A stretch of 64,000 nt of DNA, taken from the NCBI RefSeq assembly GCF_900102165.1, contig NZ_FNBD01000010.1:89596-153595 (forward strand). Direction: 5' to 3'. This document shows positions 44,647-56,600 of this stretch, one piece after another. Below the pieces are notes generated by a model. The model did not search any database, was not told where the DNA came from, and saw only the letters and a program-made list of their open reading frames with translations. The position numbers and the translations under genes were made by a program. This DNA comes from Cellulophaga baltica (lineage in GTDB: Bacteria; Bacteroidota; Bacteroidia; Flavobacteriales; Flavobacteriaceae). Position 1 is the stretch's first letter; each line of letters starts with the position of its first letter.

Positions 44647-44665
44647 GAATTAAATGTTTGGGTTA

Positions 44666-47600
44666 TTATCGGTATAAGGTGAAGTGACCTACAAACTCTC
44701 TGTCGTCATCAGCTCCGTTTAATTTAATGATATACCAGTAATCACCTGTAGGTAAATCAGTATTTTTATATAAGCCATCCCATCCAGAAGGGTTGTCAAT
44801 TAATCTATACACTTCTCTACCATAACGGTCATATATAGTAATATAGATATCTGGGAATTGGGTTATATTATCTGGGATCCATAAATCATTAGTACCATCT
44901 CCATCTGGTGTAAAGAAATTAGGTATTTCTATATCAATAAATTCAATATATATACTTGTTACAGACTCACATCCATTTTCATCGACCACACGAACTTCAT
45001 AAGTATCTGTACGTCTAATATAGAAAGTGTTGTCATTACCATTATCAATACCATCAAAATAGTATGTATATTCTTCTTTTCCACCTTTGGCGATTGCTGT
45101 AATTTCATTGATGCCTCTTTGTTCAGCTACCAAAACTAGTGGTTCATAACCTTCAACTTCAAAGTTAAAAGTTCTAATACATCCATTCGCATGAGCTATG
45201 GCTACATAGTGAGATCCAGCTGTCATGTTCGTGAAATCTGGTTCAAGTACAAAGTCCGCAGGATCTGTAGAATCTAAAGCATATAATACATCGTTACCTA
45301 CTGTTTGGTCTTCTAGGGTAAGAATCAAACTAGTATTAGGAGTGTCACCTGTACATTCATACAATACCTCTGCAGTAGCATTTAAATTAACACCAACTTC
45401 AACGGTTATAATTTCAGTTGTCAAACAGTCATTAGTATCTTTTACATAAACTGTATATGTTCCTGCAGATAAATTCTCAAAAAGAGTTCTGTCTTGAACA
45501 AAGGCAGCATCATCTGTAGCATTAATACTCGTAAAGTAAGGTGCTATTCCGCCTGCTATCGCAAGAGAAATTGAACCGTCACTGCTGTCTAAACAAATTT
45601 CATCTTGAACTGTTGATGTCATTGTTAATTCGGCTGGCTCGACAAGTGTAAATTCAATTAATTCGAAGCAGCCTAAACTATCTTGTGCGATGACAGTATA
45701 ATCACCAGGAGCCAGTCCATCAAAAGTGTTCGTTGATTCAAATCTGTTGAGGTTAGGGGAGATGGAATACATATAAACACCAGAACCACCAGTTAAATTA
45801 AGAACTATACTACCGTCATTTTCACCATTACAAGTTATTTCTGAGATATCATAATCGACAGTGATTGGCGTTGGTTCATCAATAATAACCGGAATAGAAA
45901 CAATCTCACAATCTCTACTTTGTACACGAACGTAGTAGGTGCCACTAGCTAAATCAGTAAAAATACCTGATGATTGGTTTGCACGAATTTCTGTTGTTAG
46001 AGCAGCATCTGAAAATAAAGCGTATTGATAACTTCCAAGTCCACCTTCTGCATCAGCAATTAGAACAGCTGTACTATCTCCTGAACAATTAATTTTTGCT
46101 GCAGAGGTGTCAAGATTCACAACAAGGTCTGCAATGGCATTTACAGTAAGTGTGTTTGAAATTATTGAAACACAATTAAAGTCATCCTTTACATAATACT
46201 TATAAATACCAACAGGCATATTTTCAAATAAGTGTGTATCCGTACCATTAGTTTCATTTAATGGGTTGAAGTTTATTCCATCTTCACTCCACGTGTAAGG
46301 AGCTGTACCGCCTGATGCTACCAGCAACAGATCAGCACCATCAAGACAACTAATTGCTCTATCAGTAATTAATAGTGCATCAACATCAGTTGGTTCAACA
46401 ATCTCGACAATAGCCGTTTCGAACTCACAATTAATATCGTCAGTAATAGTAATGCTATAGAAGCCTGATACAAGATTATTGAAATCAGGACTGGTTTGTG
46501 AAACTGAGTTACGAAGTAGTGTGCTACCTGTGGCATCAGAATATGTGTTTAGGCTATAGCTGTAATTTGGTGTTACATTTCTAGGATCTAGGACAAATGA
46601 AACTGAAGCATCTGTATCGCCACTACATTCTAATTCGGTATTGGTAATTGTTCCTGTTAAAGGCGTTGGTTCGACTAAGGTAAACTCACTACTAAATGTC
46701 TGAACACAACCCAAATCGTCCGTTACTTGAACGTCATATATTCCAGCTTCTAAGCCATCAAATAGATGAGCATTTACTTGAAGTTCAGTATACACAGACC
46801 CTGTAGTTGTATTTGTTAATACAATATCATAAAGTGTTTTTCCACCAGCCGGAGAAACGTTTGCAGAACCTTCACCATTTGAACAACCTACATTAGAGGT
46901 TTGTACTGCATTTAATGTAATAGCCGCAGGAGGTGTAGTAATTGTAAATGATCTTGTTTGACTACATTCAGGGAATGCATCTTGTATAATGGTAACTGTA
47001 TAATTACCAGCAGGAACAGGAATAGCAGTTGTTGGACCTAAGTCTGCAGAAGTTCCATTGTCGATCGCAGTACTTGAAGCATTATAAATTGTCCAAGTAA
47101 ATCCACCAGCAAATGTAGCGTCAACTAGTGTTAATTGTATACTTCCATCATCACCAAAACATACCACATCAGATAATACATCTACGGTTACATCAAAAGT
47201 GTTAGGCTGTTCAACAGTATGCGTTCTTGTAATTTCACAACCTGTTATAATATTTCTAATACCTATGGTATGGGTGCCAACTCCTAAATCTGTAAAGTTA
47301 TTAGAGGCTTGGTATGTAGTTGCAGGCAATAACCTAAACTCGTAATCTGTAGGATTGGTTGCATAAGTTGAATAAGTACCCGTGACATTAATGCTGATAT
47401 CTTCACCTGCATTTACACAATCGATATTTTCATCTACTGTTATAGTTGCATCTTCTAAAGCATCAAAAGGATCAATGGTAATTACCTGACTAGAGGAACA
47501 TCCTTTATCATCAAAAACCGTTACACGTATATCACCACCATTTAAATTAGTGTATATATAAGTATTACTTGTTCCATTCTGTAAAATATTACCCGTTGTA

Positions 47601-50600
47601 TCGTCAGCAAATAAATAACGAACATAAGTACCGCTACCACCAGCCAAACTAGTTGGGTCTACAGAAAGTTCTGCATTATTTGTTGTGTTATTAGCGCTAC
47701 ACCCAAATTGGCTTTCAGTTAAGCTAAATGCAATCAATAAAGGTTCGTCTATTACAATATTGCTTATAATTGTGGTACAACCGTTTGTTCCAGTTGCGGT
47801 TACTTCGTAAGTGCCACCTGGCAGGCCTTCAAAACTATTTGTTGTACTGTTAAAAGTAACAGCAGCAGGACTTATAGTATAAGTTGATGGGCTAATACCA
47901 GTATTAACTTCAGTAATAGCTATGATTCCATCAGAATTTCCAGAACAAGTAACAGCTTCATGTGTTGCTGTGAAACTTGGTTCTACTGCAGGAACAATCT
48001 CTAAGGTAAACGTTTTAGAGCTACATGCCGGGGTTGTATTGTCATAAATTGTAATTGTGTAGGTGCCAGGTGTTGTTGCATTGTCCCAAACTACTGAATT
48101 AGTAGGAGAAGGCAGCGCAGTTCTTGTTTGCGAATCTGGCCCATTAATTTCATAATCGAAGGTACCGTAACCGTCAAAGGCAGCGATTGTTATTTCAGAA
48201 TTTGGACTTAAAGAACAATCCAATAATTTTGTGATTTGAGCACTAGCTTGGAACCTCGCTGCGATTTCAAAAGTATCAAAATCTCCACATCCGTTTACAT
48301 CAAAAACTGATATTGATTGCATAGAAGCGGATGAACTTAATCCGGTAACCACGAACTCACCATTTACAAAATTAGAAGTTTGTGGAGCACCACCATTTAA
48401 ACTTATTAAATAAGCAGCGGTATCAGGTGTAACTAAGGTTACCGTTACTGAATAATCGCCTTCATCAGCACAAAAGTCATCTACAACTACTGTATCAATA
48501 TCTGGAGCACTATGAAAACCTATAGTTACTGCATCTTGTTGGATACAATTGCTTGCATCTTTAATGTATACAATATAATCACCAGCACTTACTGATTTTG
48601 TAGTACTTGTTTCCCATCCTGCTGAAGTGGCAGTTGGCGCTGGAGCAACATCTGATAAATATTGATATTCATAAGGTCCTTCACCGTAACGACCAGCAGC
48701 TGTTATTGTGCCAGATTCATTACAGTTTGCATTTTTAGTTGCGGTTGCAGTAACTTCTAATAAGGTTGGTGCTTGTTCAACAATAAAAGTTTCTGAGGCA
48801 TTTACACATCCAGCATTAGTCCCATCAATCTCAGTAAATAAAATATAGAATTTACCAGGCGGTAAGCTCATCACTATTTCTGTTTCCGGACCTCCAGCAG
48901 CACCTGTAATATTGCCTGTGATTCCTAATGATGTATTAGTTGCATAAGAGTAAATTTCGTAATCTACCGTGGTTGCTGTATAACTATCTATAGTAAACGC
49001 TACAATACCATCAGCACTACCAAAACATGTAATAGCAGTTACTGCGTCTATAGTTGACGTCAAGGTTGAGCTGGTTGCTACAGGAACATCAGCTTCTTGA
49101 TAGTACTCACATCCACTGCTAGCATCATGCACAATAAAAGTATAACTAACACCAGGAGTAAGCCCAGTAAAGTTATAGGACGGCAGGGCAGGAGAAGTTG
49201 TTGTTGAGGCATGCCAATTTGTAGTATCTGTTATATCAAAATCGGGAGCAGGGAATATTGCAAAGTAAAACGGTCCTGTACCTAAAGTAGCTCCAGTACT
49301 ATTATCCGCTTCAACTAACATTTCGCCACTACCCATAGTACAACCAGATGTTCCAGAAGTTGTAATTAGTATGTCTGGTCCTGTTGTAATTGTTATATCT
49401 GTTACAATTTCACATCCATTTATATCTGTAACTGTCACTTTATAATCACCAAAATCTAAATCAGAGAATGTATAATTATTAGTTCCTGATGAGGTGTCAT
49501 AAGTTTCAGAAACACTAAAGTCAGCATTGTTCAATCTGTAGATGTAGGTGGCATTTCCGCCTGAAGCGTCAACCGTGATAGATCCTAAATCTGTTCCAAG
49601 TGCACCACAAACAACATCTGTTTTAGTAATGTTTGGATCAACAATCAAAGGCTCGTTTATTGTTACGGTTTGTTCAATAAAACAATTTTTACTATCAGTA
49701 ACTCTAACAGTGTAAGTACCTGCGGTCAAGCTGGTTGTTTCTTCCAAATAATCAGTTCCCGTAGTTGTGTTGAGTACGTTAATGGTGTAGGGAGCTAAAC
49801 CAACTGTTGTATCAATAATAATATCTAATGACCCGGTGTTGTCTCCATTACACGTTAAGTCAGTAGGAGTAACACTTGTTATAATAGGTGTGTCAGGGGT
49901 TGTCACTACCACCGCATTTGTTACAAATACACATGGAATAGTTGCATTATCTGTAGCTTGGAAATAATAAGTTCCAGCTGTACTAATTGAAAAAGTATTG
50001 GCGGTAAAACCAGTAGCGTTCCATGGTCCAGTACTACTATTTGACCATTCATAGGTATACACCCCAGAACCTCCAACAATATTCATATTTATTACAGCAT
50101 CGGCTGAACATGTTAAATCTGATTGCAATGTTGCATCACCTCTTAATTGAGGGTTAACTGTAATTGTTTTTTGAACAGGTCCACAACTGTACGCATCGTC
50201 AACATCAATGGTATATGTTCCATTCGCTAAATTTGTGAATGTATGTGTTGTTGCTGACGTTGGTGTAGGAGTAATCCAGGCACCATTATTAATTCTAAAA
50301 GTGTAATCTCCATTTCCGGTAGTTACGCTTACAGTAATTGTAGCGTTATTTGTTCCATCGTAGCATGCTACTGATGTAAGGTCAAAATCTACAACCTCAG
50401 GTGCAACAACAGTTACAGTAGACGTTGAAACAACTTCACAACCATTAGCATCTCTAACTCTAAGAACATAGTCACCAGCAGGCACATTTGTAAAAGTTAC
50501 TTCTGCTTGATACGCTCTAATTATTGAATCTGCAGTGTCTTCTAATTGATATTCGTATCCAGGAGTTCCTGCTGACGCAGAAGCTTCAAGAGTAGCGCCA

Positions 50601-53600
50601 GTGTTGAAACATGTAAACGCATCTTTTAATTGTAGATCGGGAACAATTTCAGTTGGAGCTGTCAAGGTCACCGAGGATGCCGAAGTAGCAATACAAGTAT
50701 TGTCCGCAGTTTTTCTAACCATTATAGAATAAGATCCTGCCGCTAATGTAGATGGGGTTGTGAAAATTGCAGTGCTTTCGGCAATCCAGTTTGTCCCACC
50801 ATCTAGTGAATACTCATAACCTGTAGTTGAATCAAAATTTTCAACTTCAAAACGTATATTTCCATCTGAGTCACTGCTGCACGTTGGGTTAGTACTACCT
50901 AATATGGTCACGTTAAATTCTTGATCGTCTTCAACAATTACAGATAAGTTTTGAGTAGTTTCACAAACCTCAGGAGTTTGAGAAGCTGTGATATCATCCA
51001 GAACTAAAAAGTTTCCGTTATCACTATTAATATTGGTACGTAAAACTATGCCAACAGCAGTGTTCGCACCTGGATTAAAAGTAACTTCTCTTAAATGCCA
51101 GTCATCTGCATCATTATTTTTAGGAATTGAGGTTGTGGCAGTACTGCTAATTACAGTACCTGAAGCATCTACTAATTGTACCAGAATTTCTGGGTTGTCA
51201 CCAGTAGCACTCGCTATTTGTATGTTATAAGCATAGAAAGATACTGTTATCTCTTTGTTAGCAAGAACTTCAAGACCTGTTCTCGACCAAATGATATTAT
51301 TGTTCCCAGCCAATGTGCTTACGCCAATAGCCATAAATCGTCCGTCAGTCAAACCAGTATTGTCATTTGGAGATCTCCAAGTTGTATTCGGGTTTGTAAC
51401 AGCACTTGTAATCGCATATTCACCATTTACAAGGATACCTTCAGGACCTAAATTACAGTCTGTTGCGGTTCCATCTTGAGGTTCATAACAGTATCCAGTT
51501 CCAACCTCACCAATTTGAGTGGTAATACCTGTTCCAAAATTTTCTGTAAATAATGTACTTTGACTAGGGCTTATGGTACTGCTGTAACCCACAGTTACTT
51601 GGTAAGTTCCTGGAGCAACATTAGTAAATTCATTTGAATTAGATGGAGTATTTATGGTACCATCTAGGCTATAACTATATGTGAAATCTGTAGTGTTGTT
51701 AGAAGAAATTGTAATAGTTCCATTACCATCACAGTCATAGGTTACATCACTATTAAGTGATGGGTCAATTACGCTGTCTGGTACAGTTAATTCCATGTCG
51801 TAAGTACATCCCAAATTATCTTTTATAGATAAATTATAAGTACCCGAAATTAATCGTTGTTCATCAATTGCTGTATAATTTGTTCCACCATCAAAACTGT
51901 AGGTGTATGGAGCTTCACCACCATTAGGGTTGAGTATTTTAACCAAGGCTCCTAATGGATCACAAGCTACGTCTTCTAAAATAGCTGCCGAGGCAGTTAA
52001 TCTAAAAGGTTGATCAATTTCATATTCAATTGTTTCAGTACATCTTGAAGTTGTAGAACCGCTTGAATCTCTAACTGTAATTGTATAAATACCAGCACTA
52101 TTGTTAGTAAAAACGTTAGTGGTTTTATAGGTTACCCCTCCATCAATACTATATTCATATGGAGCAGTACCACCGCTAGCAGTAACTGTTAATTCTGATG
52201 TTGAAGAATCAGCACAAACAATTTGAGAATGACTTGCTGACACCACTACTGGACCTAAATCGATAATAGTTACACTATTTGATAAAGTACTACACTTATT
52301 TTCATCAATAACGATGAAAACGTATTCACCTGCTGCACTGCTATCTAAGAATAAGAAATCTGTTGTTGTTTTTATAGCTGAGTCAGGAATATCATCAGCA
52401 TCAGTATACGCTGAAACTCCATCTTTACTCCAAATCGCCATTTTGTAATTTGGATTTGCATAGCCACCAGCAGGGGTCAATGTAATTAAACCAGCATTAC
52501 AAGTTATGTTTTCTGTTACACTTGCTGATAATGTTAAATCGGCGTATTCATCAACAAAAACATTTTGCGTATCAGTACAACCATCATCTGTAGTTGTTAT
52601 TACAATATAATTTCCTGTTGGTACACTGTCAAAAGTGTAGGTGTTATCATTTTCTACTACGTGTTCTTGGAAAAATGTACCAGCCCCTGAATTAGTACCA
52701 TCATCTAAACGAAGTTCATAATGATAATAAGGTAAAACATTTAGGGCTTGTATCGCAATTGTTCCAAACCCACTACAATCTGCTGGAGTGGTTGTGATGT
52801 TAACCTCGTAGTTCTTATCAATAATCCCAATCTCTTCAGTTTCGAAAATACAAGCATTTTCAATCGGTTCTCCTGTAGTTGGGTTCAATTGTGTTATTTG
52901 AACTATGTATGAGCCACTTGTTGTAAGGTCAAAATTAGGACCGTTATTGCTTGAAAATGGTATAACGATATTATTTGTTAACGCATTTACCAATTGAAAA
53001 CCGTAGTTAGAAGTTGGATTTGTGATTCTAATATTCCCAGGAGTATTACACAGAATATCAGAAGAAATATAGTCAATGTTAAGTGTGTTTTTGAAAACAT
53101 TGAAGTAAAAACGACTAAAACAACCGTTCTTGTAATTAATTACTACTCTATATTTACCGCTATCTGTTACTGTATAATTATCATCTGTAGCAAGGGTATT
53201 CCATGTACAAGTAGAATTGGTAGTAGCACAATCATCTACAATGCCAGAACAACTAGTTTCATCTAATTGTTCCCAAACAATACTTTCAGCATCGGTGATG
53301 CCAAGTTGTATTGTAGCTTCATCGTTTTCACCACATAAGAAAATTTGTGGTAATTGCGAACCGTCTATGGAACAAGTTAAGATTTCTCCTTGTAAATCAT
53401 TGTCTGTATTTGTATCTGAATTAACCGCATTGAAAAATTCAATTACAGGATTGGTTTGTGTAGATCCAAAGAGTTCTACCGTAATAAGTTCAACTAAGTC
53501 TGAACATCCTGTTGCTCCTGATTTTTCAACGATATAATTTCCAACACTAGTGACCAATAAAGTACTCGGATCGCCATCAGGATCACCATCATTTATTACT

Positions 53601-56600
53601 GTTTCTGAAGAATCAATTTGTCCATTACCATTGGTGTCAATAGCCCAAACGTACGTTGTAAAACCATTACCTGCACTTAAGATGACGTCATCACCACATA
53701 ACTGTACTGTTCTAGCAGTATTACAATTAGACAAATCATTTAATATACTGTTTGAAGCTATAGCTGCCGCATCACTACAAACAGGTGTAATCGTAGACCC
53801 TGGTTCATCACTAAAAGTAGTCGTATTTGTGATTCCTTGGTAGGTAGAATAAGCAAGATTTTCTATTACTTCAGAACAAGCATTTACAAATTCAGAACAG
53901 TTATTTGATAAAGTTACTGTTATACGTATAGTGTATTCAGGATCACCTACTTGAACCAAATTATCTGGAATTGTAAAAGTGATTTCATTGCTTACAGCAT
54001 CATGAGAGAAGGTTGTTCCTGTTGCGCCTGTGACATCAACATCATCAAGGGTGACGTTTTCAGGTAATACATTTCGAATTGTATAAGCTGTGGTATCATC
54101 GTCGCCTGTGTTTTGAAAACGAAGTACATAATCAAATGTGTCACCTAGACTTATTTCTTGTCCATTGATATCAGCACCTCCAAGATCTTCTGAGGTGTTT
54201 TCTAATATTATTTTTGGAGCTTGAGCCAAAACATAAGAAGCGGCAATAACGGCCCCTGTATCAGGGTCAACAACAGGTATTCCTGCGCCATATTCTCCAC
54301 CATCATCAGCATCGGCATTATTGTCTTTGTAAAATTCATCTGCATCAGTACACCCATCATCATCACTATCTAAGTCAATATTATTAGGGTATCCGTCACC
54401 GTCAGAATCTATACAGCTTTCAGGAACAAGTATACTGATATCTACATCATCAATAAAGTTACCCACTGAGATACCACTAGCAGTAGTTATAGCTTCAAAA
54501 ACAAAAACTGTATTGGTTTGCCCAAGAGGTACAGTGTAGGAGCCAGAATAGAGTACCCATGAGGTGTTGCCAGTAGTCATGGTTTGTTGCACCGTAGCAC
54601 TTGCTAAGTCGGCTCCAATTCTAAGTTGCATAGAATCTGTTCCAGCTCTACCTCTATGTCTAAGAGACCAGTTCATAACGGTACCCGGTGTTAAACACAG
54701 ATTTTGGTATAGTGCTCCATAACGTGTGGCGTTTAATTCGGCATGTTGATTTCCATCATAAGAATCAACGCCGAGAAAACCAGATCTCCAAATTTCTATC
54801 TTTGAATCGGTTGCCGTAGTAAACCATCCTGGAACACTATTTTCGTCTAATATAGCATAGCTACTTACTGTAGGGTCTTCAAAACTTTCATTTGTAATAG
54901 ATTCAAAGCAAAAGGCACCTTCGCATTCATCACTATCATAAATACCATCATTATCATCATCAACATCAATAACGTCAATGACACCATCATTGTCAAAATC
55001 ATTATGAACAATAATCGAAGCAGATAAAATGTCTTCCGTTATATTTTCATCGACTTGGTCTTGAGTATGTGATACTGTGTTCTTAATATTAACAAGAGAT
55101 TCTATTTCTATTTCATCACCAACCACTTCAAGCTCTAAAAATACTGGTTTTCCTGGTTCTAAAGTTCCAATATTCCAAACAGAACCATTCCAAGATCCTG
55201 TGATAGTACTGGCACTAACCAATGTTAATCCAGAAGGAATATTGTCTGTAACCTGTAAATTTGTAATGTTTTCAAAGCCTAAATTTTCAGCTCTAATAGT
55301 AAACGTAGCCGTTTCTCCTTCAGTTATTTCCGCTTGGTCTACAGTTTTGTTTATTACAATTTCTGGTTCACAATAAAAAATGGTTATGGTTTGTGAGTCA
55401 TAGGTACAAGGACCTTTAGTACCTCTTAAAAAGTAATCACCTGCTGCAGTGGCTGCAAATTCATAATCGTTAGCGTCTTCGATAATTTCTCCATCAAAAT
55501 ACCATTGGTAGGCATCAAAATTATCATCTGAAGCTTCAAAAATGGTGGAGCCAGAGAAACAATCCCCAACAACACCTCCATTAATTTCTAGAACTACTTC
55601 TGGAACGGTATCAAAACCTGAAAAGTAACCTGCAATACCACGGTTAGAATTAACGCCAAAAAAACCTACTGCTATAGGTCCAGTAGATTGTACTGTTACA
55701 TTTCCAGTTAGGTTGGGTATAAAATAGGTTTTCCAATCGGCCGTTCCAGCAACGGTTTGTGCTGATGGAAGTGTAACAGCACCGTTGCTATCATTTACAA
55801 TAATATTAGCATCGGGAGTTGAGGTAGAAGCAATGATGGTAATTCCTCCGCTTAATGAGGTACCTGCTGCATCCGTAATATTAGAAATATTATCCATAAC
55901 ATCGGGCAGTAAACAGTTTAGTGGCGCAACAAAGTTTAAGCCGATGGTTTGAACTCCAGTACCTCCGGCCATGTTTTGGTAGGCATAAGCATCTTTCGAT
56001 GTTTGAACAAGCATGTTGCTACCTGCTGAAGTACCTGAATAATATGAAGCAGGTATAATATAATAATCACCTTCATTAATCGTTGCAATAGGAGTAGTCG
56101 AACCATTAACATAAATGCTAGTGTTATCTTGAGTTGCAATAATTAAAGCAAATTCGGTAGCATCCGTACCATTTGCTCTAATAAATACATAGTCTTTACC
56201 AAGTTTGTTTTCAGGTACCGGTTGGTCAATTCCGGCATCTCTACTTCCGGGTGAACTTGCCACCACACCATAATTTAAACCACCATTACTAATGGCAATA
56301 TTTTTTGTGGCTTCAATTGATGCTCCTAACCAACCATCAATATTGGCAGTAGTTTCAGTAGTGTAGGCTTCTAGTACATAACTTTGACCTGCATTTAAGG
56401 TTACCTGTATCGAGTTGCTCGTTATGCCATCAACATCATTTTGCAAACGAAATTCGCAGCCAGGATCATATCCAAAAATATCAATAACAGTATTATCTTC
56501 TGTTGCCATGATACCTAAAGAGGTTGAAATATCAGAGGTTGTAGCATAGTTTGGCATTCCACCCCATTTGAACGAGGTTCCTAACGCTGAACGCCCTTTA

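Noticed and set aside
45225..53843. Several plus-strand open frames of 74-106 codons inside the giant adhesin gene
   Set aside because: They are antisense shadows of a long, well-supported coding sequence; none has a recognisable domain or start context.
54330..55010. Asp/Asn-rich periodic sequence that might be read as a DNA repeat or CRISPR
   Set aside because: It encodes thrombospondin type 3 calcium-binding repeats; no identical spacers or repeats at DNA level.
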